Shown in pieces: positions 18,836-26,522 of a DNA stretch of 41,071 bases (position 1 is the stretch's first letter; each line of letters starts with the position of its first letter). The stretch spans positions 1-41,071 of the forward strand of contig JAKAIC010000007.1 in the NCBI GenBank assembly GCA_021814565.1, in the 5' to 3' direction. Under the pieces are notes generated by a model that was given only the letters and a program-made list of their open reading frames with translations, did not search any database and was not told the DNA's origin. This stretch comes from Actinomycetes bacterium. GTDB taxonomy: Bacteria > Actinomycetota > Actinomycetes > S36-B12 > UBA5976. Position numbers and translations under genes: made by a program.

Positions 18836-18841
18836 GGGCGC

Positions 18842-18847
18842 AGCCTA
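18842..18847 (-). promoter_or_regulatory. Leaderless -10 element (TAGGCT) of cysS
   Basis: TAGGCT on the minus strand ends exactly 6 nt before the cysS ATG at 18835. Confidence 0.5.
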
Positions 18848-18878
18848 CTTTCCGGGACACCCCCGGTGGCGTGCTCGC

Positions 18879-20885
18879 TCAGGGAGCCGGCAGCTCCGCG
18901 GCGATCTCGTTTCGTCCCAGCTGCTTGGCCCGGTACATCGCGGCATCAGCGCGGGCGATGGTCTCGTCCACTGTGTCGGTCGGCCCGACCATCGTGACTC
19001 CGATGCTCAAGGTGACCTGGGTTTCCCGTTCAGGTGTGGGGATGGGATCGGCACAGGCAGCCAACAGCTTCCCTGCCACTGCCACCGCGCGCTCCGCCTC
19101 ACGCACCCCCTCCAGGATGATCAGGAACTCATCGCCCCCCAGACGAGCCACCACATCCAGTTCCCGCAATGTCGCACGCATCCTGGATACCAACGCAACC
19201 AGCACCGCGTCCCCGACAGCATGTCCGTGCAGATCATTGACGGACTTGAAGTGGTCGATGTCCAGGTAGAGGACGGCCGCCCCGCTACCGCCTTCCGCCA
19301 CCCGGGCGATGTTCCCTGCCAGCCGATCCAGCGCCGCTTCGCGCATCATGGCGCCGGTGAGGTCGTCATAGGTGGCGCGGTGGCGAAGTCGTTCCTGCGC
19401 CTCCACCTCGGCCTCCACGTCGCGCAGCACCACCACCCTGCCGGGTCGCCCGAAACCATCGTCGGCAACCTGTCTGCCCACTGCCTCCATCCACAGGTAG
19501 CTGCCGTCATGACGGCGCCAACGGAATCGAAGCCGGATATCCCTGCCTGTCCTGCTGCTGTCCTCGAGGGCCTCACGCAACGCCAGCAGCTCATCGGGAT
19601 GGATGAAGTCGGCGGCATGGTGCCCCTGCATCTCCTCCGGCCTCCAACCCACGGTGCCGGCCGAGGACGGGGAAACCCAGTTCAGTGCACCGGCCGTGTC
19701 AGTGAGCAGGATGACGTCGGAGGAGTTCTCCGCGAGCATCCGGAAGCGCCGTTCGGAGTCGGCCAGCCGCTCCGAGGCCAGATGCCGGTCCGTCACATCG
19801 CGCCAGGTCACGGCGAGCTGGTCATCGGGCAGGCTCTGGGCACGGATGTCGAAGTAGGCGATGCCGGGCGCAAACTGCGTCTCGTGCCGGAAGTCGTCCA
19901 CCGACAAGGCGGTGTCGCAGTCGAAGGCGTTGCGCAGGAGATCGAACAACGGCATCACCGGCAAACCGGGTGTCAGTGCACTGGCGCGCTTGTCCAGCAG
20001 TTCTTCGCGCATGCGACCCAGATAGCTGCAGGCTGCTTGATTGGCCATCACGAAGATGAAATCGGCGATCCCGCCCTGCTCATCACGAACCGCACGGATG
20101 AGCACCTGCGGATCCAGCATGGCATCGGCCGTCAGTTCCAACAACCGCTGCTGGGCGTGCGCCCGCTGCCGTTCGTACACCAGTTCATCTACAACCTTCA
20201 GGCCGCCGATGATGGAGGTCTCACGACCCTGCTCATCCATCACCGCATGCAGGTTGATGGCCATCCAGTGGTAGTCCCCGCCCTTGGTGGCCAGCCGCAG
20301 GATGAATCCTCCCCGCGGAACCTCAAAGGGTTGGCCGGTGTAGATCTGCTCACGAACCGCCTCCGTCGCGGCGCGATCGTCAGGATGCAGGAAGTCGGCG
20401 ATCTGCCTGCCGATGACCTCCTCCGGAGCCCAACCCAGCACTCTGCCCACGGAAGGGGCGATCCAGGTGACGGCGCGTGAAGGTGCGGGTTCGGCTGTGT
20501 ACACCACGTCGGACGCGTTCTCCGCCATGCGTCGGTACTGCTCGTTGACGACCCGCATTTCGTCCAGCAGGGCCCGCTGCGCCGAACCCTGCAGTTGCGC
20601 CTGCCGGGCGATCACATAGGCCAGCACTGCAATGCCGACGACCGCCCAGATGTCGTCAAGCAGGGTCAGCGTGGCATCGGATACGCCGAGGCGTTGGGCC
20701 ACCGACCAGTTCAGGGCGCGTATCAGCGTGTAGGCAAGCGCCGCCACCACCAGAGTACGGAGGGAGTGCCGGTCGGGGTTCCGGAACACTCTGGCGAGGG
20801 CGCTCCAACCCGTTGTCGTCGACTGTTGCACCGACGCACCACCCCTTCCGCCGCCCGCGGCCGGAGACCCATCATGCCCACCCAC
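18879..20885 (-). CDS. Membrane diguanylate cyclase with three PAS domains
   Basis: Up to 668 aa: two membrane helices (about 42-63 and 76-96), three PAS-type sensor domains (about 113-225, 240-355 and 370-490; the first and third are clear, the middle one weak) and a GGDEF domain (about 500-665). The active-site loop is intact (RLGGDEFLIIL, GGDEF near 583) and is preceded after five residues by RELD, a canonical RxxD inhibitory site. The protein should make cyclic di-GMP with product inhibition. No EAL domain is attached. The GTG start lacks SD and a -10 at the usual distance; an internal GTG at 20834 is an alternative. It separates ispF from cysS, genes that are adjacent in other Actinobacteria. 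Confidence 0.88.
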   Translation of the reverse strand: MGGHDGSPAAGGGRGGASVQQSTTTGWSALARVFRNPDRHSLRTLVVAALAYTLIRALNWSVAQRLGVSDATLTLLDDIWAVVGIAVLAYVIARQAQLQGSAQRALLDEMRVVNEQYRRMAENASDVVYTAEPAPSRAVTWIAPSVGRVLGWAPEEVIGRQIADFLHPDDRAATEAVREQIYTGQPFEVPRGGFILRLATKGGDYHWMAINLHAVMDEQGRETSIIGGLKVVDELVYERQRAHAQQRLLELTADAMLDPQVLIRAVRDEQGGIADFIFVMANQAACSYLGRMREELLDKRASALTPGLPVMPLFDLLRNAFDCDTALSVDDFRHETQFAPGIAYFDIRAQSLPDDQLAVTWRDVTDRHLASERLADSERRFRMLAENSSDVILLTDTAGALNWVSPSSAGTVGWRPEEMQGHHAADFIHPDELLALREALEDSSRTGRDIRLRFRWRRHDGSYLWMEAVGRQVADDGFGRPGRVVVLRDVEAEVEAQERLRHRATYDDLTGAMMREAALDRLAGNIARVAEGGSGAAVLYLDIDHFKSVNDLHGHAVGDAVLVALVSRMRATLRELDVVARLGGDEFLIILEGVREAERAVAVAGKLLAACADPIPTPERETQVTLSIGVTMVGPTDTVDETIARADAAMYRAKQLGRNEIAAELPAP

Positions 20886-20966
20886 CCGGGGCTGGCCGCC
20901 TTCGGATCTCCCGGCGTTCCCTACACAATCCTCACATGTTGCCAGTATTTGGGCATCCGGCCAGCG

Positions 20967-21437
20967 TCATGGTCTGCTGAGCAGCGCAGTCGCGATGGCG
21001 GCGACGCCCTCGCCACGGCCGGTGAAGCCCAGTCCATCGGTGGTGGTACCGGCAGCGCTCACGGCTGCACCGCCCAGTGCCACGGACATGGCGGCCTGCA
21101 TCTCGTCACGTCGACGACTCACCTGCGGTCGCCGTCCCACCACCTGCACGGATACGTTCTCGATGCTCCACCCCGCCTCCGTGATGAGGCGACGGGCCTC
21201 CTGCAGCATCGAGGCGCCCGAGGCGTTGCGCCATTCGGGGCGATCGACGCCGAATACCTCGCCCACATCACCCATGCCGGCGGCGGCGAAGATGGCATCA
21301 CAGACGGCGTGCGCAGCCACGTCACCATCAGAATGCCCAACCAGTCCGTGCTGGTCCGGCCACTCGATGCAACCCACCCACAGGGTGCGGCTGTGACCGA
21401 AGGCGTGGACGTCCACTCCGGTGCCGATACGAATCAT
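20967..21437 (-). CDS. ispF: 2-C-methyl-D-erythritol 2,4-cyclodiphosphate synthase
   Basis: The 156-aa enzyme of the MEP isoprenoid pathway has the zinc ligands D9 and H11 in [10 protein letters not shown]43 in [15 protein letters not shown] and the C-terminal [17 protein letters not shown]. It cyclises CDP-methylerythritol 2-phosphate with loss of CMP. The ATG at 21437 overlaps the ispD stop by one base (TGATG); a TTG codon just upstream at 21440 is a less likely start. IspD and IspF are separate proteins here, not the fused IspDF seen elsewhere. Confidence 0.95.
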   Translation of the reverse strand: MIRIGTGVDVHAFGHSRTLWVGCIEWPDQHGLVGHSDGDVAAHAVCDAIFAAAGMGDVGEVFGVDRPEWRNASGASMLQEARRLITEAGWSIENVSVQVVGRRPQVSRRRDEMQAAMSVALGGAAVSAAGTTTDGLGFTGRGEGVAAIATALLSRP

Positions 21438-22258
21438 CAACGGGCTCCCAACACTGCTTCCGCCAGCAGCAGATCCAGCGGACGGGTGATCTTGAAGGCC
21501 AGCGCGTCACCATCCACCACCCGCACCGCAATGCCCGCAGCCTCGCAGAGCCCGGCATCGTCGCTGGTGTCGGTGTCGCCGCGCTCCTGGGCCGCCTGAT
21601 GGGCCCGCTCCAGCGCGGCCCGCGTGAAACCCTGCGGCGTCTGCGCGGCGCGCAGTTCCCGGCGATCGAGAGTGCGCATGACCGCCCCCTCCTCCACCAC
21701 TTTCACCGTGTCGGCGATGGGAATGGCGGGCACCACCGCGCTGGCACCATCGTGCAGCGATGCCAGAACTCGTTCGATGACCTGCGCCGGTGCCAGGGCA
21801 CGCGCGGCATCGTGGACGAGTACCAGCTGGACATCACCAGGCAGCACCGCCAGGGCATTGGCCACCGACTGCTGGCGGGTGGCGCCGCCGGCGACCACCA
21901 TGAGGCCCGGCACCTCACGCGCCCCCACGTCGTCAAGGGCCACGAACGCACCTGCGGGATCCACGAAGGCATCGGGGGCATCGTCGCTCGCTATGCCCGG
22001 ATCCGCAAGGAACGCCAATGCCTTCAGCACATCATCGATATGTGCGGGGGGTGCGGCCACCACGATGAGATCGATGGCACGCGCGCCCTCAGCACCGGAT
22101 CCCTCAACCTGCAGCCGGGCATCGACCAAGCCACGAACCGCCAGCTCGAGCAGGGATCGGGCACCCACCTTGTGCAGGGCCTTGGCGATGCCGACGCCCA
22201 ATCGTGTGCCACTACCGGCGGCCGGAACGATGGCAGCGGTGCGGTGCGCGGCACTCAT
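21437..22258 (-). CDS. ispD: 2-C-methyl-D-erythritol 4-phosphate cytidylyltransferase
   Basis: This MEP-pathway cytidylyltransferase has the nucleotide-binding start [11 protein letters not shown] with a following AKAL Lys, [42 protein letters not shown] and a C-terminal [16 protein letters not shown]. At 273 aa it is longer than the usual ~230, because an Ala/Asp-rich stretch of about 35 residues (about 77-113) precedes the GGATRQQSV motif. An SD-like GGGAGAG lies 5-6 nt before the ATG. It is 99 nt downstream of carD, beyond a strong terminator, so it probably has its own promoter; none is obvious except a CATAGACT about 35 nt upstream. Confidence 0.92.
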   Translation of the reverse strand: MSAAHRTAAIVPAAGSGTRLGVGIAKALHKVGARSLLELAVRGLVDARLQVEGSGAEGARAIDLIVVAAPPAHIDDVLKALAFLADPGIASDDAPDAFVDPAGAFVALDDVGAREVPGLMVVAGGATRQQSVANALAVLPGDVQLVLVHDAARALAPAQVIERVLASLHDGASAVVPAIPIADTVKVVEEGAVMRTLDRRELRAAQTPQGFTRAALERAHQAAQERGDTDTSDDAGLCEAAGIAVRVVDGDALAFKITRPLDLLLAEAVLGAR

Positions 22259-22300
22259 CCAGTCTCTCCCGAAGTCTTCAACCGCGTGGAGTCTATGCGC

Positions 22301-22346
22301 GAAAAGAAAGCAAACGGCCGCGCAACGTCGAAACGTAGCGCGGCCG
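22301..22346 (-). terminator. Intrinsic terminator of carD
   Basis: On the minus strand a 9-bp GC stem (CGGCCGCGC/GCGCGGCCG) encloses ACGT-TTCG-ACGT, an extra 4-bp helix capped by a UUCG tetraloop (22315-22346), followed by the T-rich tract TTTGCTTTCTTTTC (22314-22301). It begins 11 nt after the carD stop codon. This is the clearest Rho-independent terminator in the window. Confidence 0.85.
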
Positions 22347-22357
22347 GAAAGCGGGGA

Positions 22358-22840
22358 TCAGGAAGCGAGAACCTCGTTCAGCACTTCCTCGGCACGGAGT
22401 TCGTCGGTCTTCTGGGCGAGCGCCAACTCCGAGACCAGGATCTGTCGAGCCTTGGCCAGCATGCGCTTCTCGCCTGCGGAAAGGCCGCGGTCCTGGTCGC
22501 GGCGGAAGAGGTCGCGGACCACTTCGGCCACCTTGATGACGTCCCCTGAAGCCAGCTTCTCGACGTTGGCCTTGTAGCGACGGGACCAGTTCGTGGGTTC
22601 CTCGATGTAGGGGCGGCGCAGGACGTCGAACACCTTTTCCAGGCCGGCCGCATCGACCACATCGCGGACGCCGACATACTCGGCATTGGAGGCGGGGACC
22701 CGAACCGTGAGGTCGCCCTGCTGCACCTTGAGCACGAGGTACTCGGTGGGGACTCCCTTGATGTTCCGGATTTCGATGGCTTCGATCAACGCCGCCCCGT
22801 GGTGCGGATACACGACCGTTTCCCCGACTACGAACACCAT
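22358..22840 (-). CDS. carD: CarD RNA polymerase-binding transcription regulator
   Basis: The 160-aa protein has an N-terminal RNA polymerase beta-interaction domain ([21 protein letters not shown], 1-60) and a helical DNA-binding domain with Trp85 ([13 protein letters not shown]), the residue known to wedge into the promoter bubble in mycobacterial CarD. CarD stabilises open complexes at rRNA and other promoters and is essential in mycobacteria. The order carD-ispD-ispF matches Mycobacterium. Translation begins behind AGAGGTGG, 7 nt from the ATG. It is bounded by an extended -10 promoter upstream and a strong terminator downstream, so it looks like a separate transcription unit. Confidence 0.96.
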   Translation of the reverse strand: MVFVVGETVVYPHHGAALIEAIEIRNIKGVPTEYLVLKVQQGDLTVRVPASNAEYVGVRDVVDAAGLEKVFDVLRRPYIEEPTNWSRRYKANVEKLASGDVIKVAEVVRDLFRRDQDRGLSAGEKRMLAKARQILVSELALAQKTDELRAEEVLNEVLAS

Positions 22841-22866
22841 GCTGGATCCACCTCTCAGAGTTCCCT

Positions 22867-22875
22867 AGTCTACCA
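22867..22875 (-). promoter_or_regulatory. Extended -10 promoter element of carD
   Basis: The minus strand reads TGG-TAGACT, an extended -10 (TGn-TANNNT), about 27 nt before the carD ATG. No good -35 box is visible at the usual spacing, as often holds for extended -10 promoters. Confidence 0.45.
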
Positions 22876-23017
22876 GCAATATGACGCACCCCTCACCTTG
22901 CCGGACAAGCGGGAAAACTCCATGGCGCACAAGGGGTTTCGCTGCGGCAGGAGCTGGCGGCAAGGCGACCCGAAGCGCATCAGCGGGGTCTGGCGCATAG
23001 CCGGCTGGGCTGGTCTC

Positions 23018-23042
23018 GAAACAGGGCAAAACGCCCTATTTC
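23018..23042 (-). terminator. Possible hairpin terminator bordering the repeat array
   Basis: A 10-bp stem with one G-U pair (GAAATAGGGC / GCCCTGTTTC on the minus strand) and loop GTTTT lies directly beside the array. It could end transcripts coming through regX3, but the following sequence is not T-rich. Confidence 0.35.
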
Positions 23043-23043
23043 A

Positions 23044-23347
23044 CCCCTCGAATTTGTGTTCGCGCTTCGCGCTCAACAAATCCTCGTCGCTCGGGCAAGA
23101 CGAGCAAGCTCGTGCTGCACCCCTCGAATTTGTGTTCGCGCTTCGCGCTCAACAAATCCTCGTCGCTCGGGCAAGACGAGCAAGCTCGTGCTGCACCCCT
23201 CGAATTTGTGTTCGCGCTTCGCGCTCAACAAATCCTCGTCGCTCGGGCAAGACGAGCAAGCTCGTGCTGCACCCCTCGAATTTGTGTTCGCGCTTCGCGC
23301 TCAACAAATCCTCGTCGCTCGGGCAAGACGAGCAAGCTCGTCTTGCC
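23044..23347. repeat. Tandem array of four 76-bp units
   Basis: Units start at 23044, 23120, 23196 and 23272. Units 1-3 look identical, and unit 4 matches for 70 nt before changing to CTTGCC at the regX3 side. Each unit contains inverted repeats (ATTTGT...ACAAAT around GCGC-rich arms; CTCGTC...GACGAG; ACGAGC-AA-GCTCGT), so a transcript could fold into a hairpin chain. Each begins CCTCGAATTTGT, which is also the 3' end of the regX3 reading frame at 23355-23366. There are no spacers, so this is not a CRISPR array. As 76 is not a multiple of three, it cannot encode a repeated peptide. Confidence 0.93.
23322..23347 (-). terminator. Hairpin just after the regX3 stop codon
   Basis: A perfect 12-bp inverted repeat (GGCAAGACGAGC / GCTCGTCTTGCC, 2-nt centre) begins 2 nt after the regX3 stop. 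No T-tract follows, so it may be an RNA end-protecting hairpin or part of the repeat element rather than a classical terminator. Confidence 0.5.
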
Positions 23348-23349
23348 GC

Positions 23350-24033
23350 TCACTCCTCGAATTTGTAACCCAATCCACGGACGGTGAGGAGGTGGACGGG
23401 GTTGGCGGGGTCCTGTTCGATCTTGCCGCGTAGGCGCTTGACGTGCACATCCAGGGTCTTGGTGTCGCCGAAGTAGTCGGCGCCCCACACCCGGTCGATG
23501 ATCTGCGATCGCGTGAGCACGCGACCGGAGTTCCGCACCAGGAACTCCAAGAGGTCGAACTCCTTGAGCGGCATTGCCACCGGGCTGCCATTGACCGTGA
23601 CCAGGTGGCGATCGATATCGATGCGCACCGGCCCCGCCATGATGGAGCCATCCATGCCGTCAGCCTCGACATCGTGCGGCCGCCGCAGCACAGCGCGCAC
23701 CCGCGCCACCAGTTCCCGTCCCGAGAAGGGCTTGGTCACGTAATCGTCGGCGCCCAGTTCCAGCCCCAGCACCTTGTCCAATTCGGAATCCTTGGCCGTG
23801 AGCATGATGATCGGCACGGTGGATCGCTGCCGGACTGCACGGCACACGTCGGTTCCCGACATGCCCGGCAGCATGAGGTCGAGCAGGATGAGGTCGGCGC
23901 CCTCGCGCTCGAACGCCGCCAGGCCGCCATCGCCGGTGCTCTCGACTCGAACGTCGAAGCCCTCCTTCTCCAGCATGAAGGTGACAGCGTCGCTGAACGA
24001 CTGTTCGTCCTCGATCATCAGGATGCGGCTCAC
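23350..24033 (-). CDS. regX3: OmpR/PhoB-family response regulator RegX3 (PhoP-type)
   Basis: The 227-aa regulator has a receiver domain (2-118) with the acidic pair E8/D9, phospho-acceptor D52 in LLDLMLPGMSGTDVC, T-loop IIMLTAKDSE and the KPF Lys, then a winged-helix DNA-binding domain (about 128-226; LKEFDLLEFLVRNSGRVLTR, DVHVKRLRGKIE, GLGYKFEE). It closely matches mycobacterial RegX3 and streptomycete PhoP, which control phosphate-starvation genes. The GTG at 24033 overlaps the senX3 stop (GTGA) behind AGAGG and is preferred over the GTG at 24048. All catalytic residues are present although the partner kinase looks inactive. The last five codons are copied into the downstream 76-bp repeats. 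Confidence 0.95.
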   Translation of the reverse strand: MSRILMIEDEQSFSDAVTFMLEKEGFDVRVESTGDGGLAAFEREGADLILLDLMLPGMSGTDVCRAVRQRSTVPIIMLTAKDSELDKVLGLELGADDYVTKPFSGRELVARVRAVLRRPHDVEADGMDGSIMAGPVRIDIDRHLVTVNGSPVAMPLKEFDLLEFLVRNSGRVLTRSQIIDRVWGADYFGDTKTLDVHVKRLRGKIEQDPANPVHLLTVRGLGYKFEE

Positions 24034-25127
24034 GGGACCTCTTTCCACTCTGGAGCGGATGATTCACGAGTCCGGCCACGCGCAGGGAAACGCATGGTGA
24101 ACATCGACCCCCTGCCCACTGTGGATTCCACCGTGACTTCGCCGCCGTGAGCCAGGCAGATGTGCTGCACGATGGCCAGCCCCAGGCCGGTACCGCCCGC
24201 GTTGCGGCTCCGGGTGTCGTCGACGCGGTGGAACCGATCGAAGATGCGCTCGATCTGGTCGGGCGGGATGCCCATGCCCTGGTCCTCCACCGAGATACCC
24301 ACGTACCCGTCCTGCAATTGCGCGGACACGGTGACCGTGGTGCCCCTTGCCGAATAGGCGATGGCGTTGGTGAGGAGATTGCGAATGGCGGTGACCAACT
24401 GCTCGCCGTTGGCGAAGAGGCGCAGATCCGGCACCTCACGCTCGACGACGATGGCGCGCTCCCTTGCCGCCGCGGACACCGAGTCCACCGCCTCGAATAT
24501 GAGATCGCGCACGGAGACGAAGCGTGCGTGATCCATGGAATCCGAGGCCTGCAGCCGGGAGAGGTCGGTCAGATCACCAACCAGCGCACTGAGGCGGTTG
24601 GCCTCGGCCTCCATGCGTGAGGCATGGCCGGCGAGCGACTCAGGGTCACCACCCGGCACGCTCATGGCGTCCGCCAGCTGCAGCAGGGCCGCCACCGGTG
24701 CCTGCAGTTCGTCAGAGACATTGACGATGAACTCGCGACGCATGGCGTCCACGCGGCTGGCCGCACTGATGTCATCGACGAACAGCAGCACCCGGCCGTC
24801 CTCGAGTGGGGCGCTGCGCAGGCTCACCAGGCGCGGGGGTGCCCCGAATGCGACTCCGCCGATCGCCAGTTCCAGGACGTGCGAGCGGCCGTCGCTGCGT
24901 GTCCGCTGCACCAGCTCACCGGCCTCCGCCGAGGCCAGCCGCTCGCCCTGCAGCAGTCCCAGGTCGTGCATGCCATCCGAGTTCATGCTGGCGCGGTCGT
25001 GGGGGTCGAACAGCACCCACTCCCCGGGCAGGGAGGCGAGCAGGGCCAGGGATTCCCGCCGCACTGGCGCCGCGGGCGGGGATTCGGGGGCTGGCGATGT
25101 TCTTCGCAGACGTGTCCGCAGGCCCAT
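24030..25127 (-). CDS. senX3: SenX3-like sensor kinase with degenerate H-box, probable pseudokinase
   Basis: The 365-aa protein has a PAS-like region (about 25-125), a HisKA-like dimerisation region (130-200) and an HATPase domain (about 240-355) with intact N-box NLLTNAIAYS, G1 VEDQGMGIPP, F-box FDRFHRVD and G2 GGTGLGLAIVQH. The H-box reads VSDELQAPV where SenX3 and PhoR have VSHELKTPV: the phosphorylated His is Asp139 (codon GAC at 24713-24711), Lys is Gln and the phosphatase Thr is Ala143. The two N-terminal membrane helices of SenX3 are also absent and there is no room upstream for them. It probably cannot phosphorylate itself. The ATG at 25127 is chosen because TAGGCT ends 6 nt upstream; a GTG at 25133 is the alternative. 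Confidence 0.88.
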   Translation of the reverse strand: MGLRTRLRRTSPAPESPPAAPVRRESLALLASLPGEWVLFDPHDRASMNSDGMHDLGLLQGERLASAEAGELVQRTRSDGRSHVLELAIGGVAFGAPPRLVSLRSAPLEDGRVLLFVDDISAASRVDAMRREFIVNVSDELQAPVAALLQLADAMSVPGGDPESLAGHASRMEAEANRLSALVGDLTDLSRLQASDSMDHARFVSVRDLIFEAVDSVSAAARERAIVVEREVPDLRLFANGEQLVTAIRNLLTNAIAYSARGTTVTVSAQLQDGYVGISVEDQGMGIPPDQIERIFDRFHRVDDTRSRNAGGTGLGLAIVQHICLAHGGEVTVESTVGRGSMFTMRFPARGRTRESSAPEWKEVP

Positions 25128-25133
25128 GGGCAC

Positions 25134-25139
25134 AGCCTA
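25134..25139 (-). promoter_or_regulatory. Leaderless -10 element (TAGGCT) of senX3-regX3
   Basis: TAGGCT on the minus strand ends exactly 6 nt before the ATG at 25127. The rest of the spacer toward mshA (25140-25235) shows no clear two-box promoter and no obvious direct-repeat PHO box by eye. Confidence 0.5.
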
Positions 25140-25235
25140 GGCAATGGCCGGGGAAGCCCGGGCGGGTCGGCTGCGTTGCACCTGCGTTCGCCAATGACGG
25201 GAGAAAGCGCCACCATGAGCGCAGAGGAGGGCAGC

Positions 25236-26522
25236 ATGCTTGTCGACATCAACGCCAGGCCACGGCGCATCGCCGTCATCAGCGTCCACACCTCCCCCCT
25301 GGACCAGCCCGGTACCGGTGATGCCGGTGGCCTCAACGTCTACGTGCTGGAGACCGCCAAGCGCATGGCCCTGCGCGGTATCGAGGTCGACATCTTCACG
25401 CGCGCAACGCGCTCGGACCTGCCGGCCATCGTGCAGTTGGCGCCCGGAATCAGCGTGCGACACATCGAGGCCGGACCCTTCGGTGAACTGCGCAAGGAGG
25501 ACCTGCCCTCGCAGATGTGTGCCATGACCAGCGGCATGCTGCATGTCGTCGCCCACGAGGGCAGGGAGTACGACCTCGTGCACTCGCATTACTGGCTCTC
25601 AGGTCAGGTGGGCTGGCTCACCAGCGAACGCTGGGGCGTACCGCTGGTACACACCATGCACACCCTGGCCAAGGTCAAGAACGAGGCGCTGGCCGAAGGT
25701 GACACTCCCGAACCTCGCATCCGCATCATCGGCGAGGAGCAGGTGGTCGACGCCTCCTCGGCGCTGGTGGCGAACACGGTGCAGGAGGCGGTTGACCTCG
25801 AGACCTACTACGACGCACCCAGTGACCGTGTCATCGTGGCGCACCCGGGCGTGGATCTCGACACCTTCAATCCGGCCGACGGCAGGCGGGCGGCGCGCCA
25901 GCGTCTCGGCATCCGTCCGGATGCGCAGTTGCTGCTCTTCGTCGGACGCATCCAGCCCCTGAAGGCTCCCGACGTCCTGATCAATGCCGCGGCGGAACTG
26001 CTGGCCATGGACCCCTCGATGAGCGAACGCCTGCAGGTAGTCATCTGCGGTGGCCCCAGCGGTACCGGCCTCGAACACCCCGAGTCGATGGAGATGCTGG
26101 CCAGCGCACGCGGCGTTGACGTGGACTTCGTCCCGCCCCAGACCCGTGAGGTCCTCGCTGACTACTACCGCGCTGCCGACCTGGTCGTGGTTCCTTCCTA
26201 CTCCGAATCCTTCGGACTGGTGGCAATCGAGGCCCAGGCCTGCGGCACGCCGGTGATCGCAGCCGCGGTTGGCGGCCTGCGCACAGCTGTCGCACACAAC
26301 GTCTCCGGCATCCTGGTGGAGGGGCACGATCCCAAGCTCTGGGCCGAGCGCATCCACGAATTCCTGCGCTGCCCCATCTGCCCCCGGCGCCTTTCAGCAG
26401 GCGCTGTGCGACACGCTGCGCAGTTCACCTGGGACCACACCGTCGACGCCATGCTGGAGGCCTATCGCATTGCACGGGGCGCAGCGCTGGCCGAGTTGCG
26501 CGCCCAGGCCGGCCATGCCTGA
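25236..26522 (+). CDS. mshA: D-inositol-3-phosphate glycosyltransferase (mycothiol synthesis)
   Basis: MshA transfers GlcNAc from UDP-GlcNAc to inositol 3-phosphate, the first step of mycothiol synthesis. The 428-aa GT4 protein has IAVISVHTSPLDQPGTGDAGG with the GG loop for UDP, VHSHYWLSGQVGW, VHTMHTLAKVKN, LFVGRIQPLKAPDVL and the donor motif SESFGLVAIEAQACGTPV (about 322-340). The ATG at 25236 is chosen for the AGGAGG 5 nt upstream; an ATG at 25215 would add seven residues. The next gene, ybjN, overlaps the end by 8 nt and gpmA follows, the order known from mycobacteria. Confidence 0.93.
   Translation: MLVDINARPRRIAVISVHTSPLDQPGTGDAGGLNVYVLETAKRMALRGIEVDIFTRATRSDLPAIVQLAPGISVRHIEAGPFGELRKEDLPSQMCAMTSGMLHVVAHEGREYDLVHSHYWLSGQVGWLTSERWGVPLVHTMHTLAKVKNEALAEGDTPEPRIRIIGEEQVVDASSALVANTVQEAVDLETYYDAPSDRVIVAHPGVDLDTFNPADGRRAARQRLGIRPDAQLLLFVGRIQPLKAPDVLINAAAELLAMDPSMSERLQVVICGGPSGTGLEHPESMEMLASARGVDVDFVPPQTREVLADYYRAADLVVVPSYSESFGLVAIEAQACGTPVIAAAVGGLRTAVAHNVSGILVEGHDPKLWAERIHEFLRCPICPRRLSAGAVRHAAQFTWDHTVDAMLEAYRIARGAALAELRAQAGHA

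Larger units (their letters stand above)
22841..23349. other. 509-bp intergenic region between regX3 and carD
   Basis: Apart from the carD promoter this region holds a hairpin at 23018-23042, the 76-bp tandem array at 23044-23347, and about 140 nt (22880-23017) in which I recognise nothing. Reading frames open across it, including one from 22799 to 23368, change frame at each 76-bp unit and show no protein-like composition, so I call no gene here. Confidence 0.6.

Noticed and set aside
20886-20966. Riboswitch or c-di-GMP-responsive element before the diguanylate cyclase
   Set aside because: The gap is 81 nt with no conserved riboswitch features that I can recognise.
23044-23347. CRISPR array
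   Set aside because: Units are contiguous with no spacers and there are no cas genes.
22799-23368. Open frames across the 76-bp array (up to 189 codons) as a repeat-protein gene
   Set aside because: The unit length is not a multiple of three, so the peptide changes frame at each unit, and all three plus frames stay open. Open frames come from the lack of stop triplets in the unit.
24624-25235. 204-residue N-terminal extension of MshA
   Set aside because: It is antisense to senX3 and lacks similarity to MshA; the AGGAGG and ATG at 25236 give a normal MshA N-terminus.
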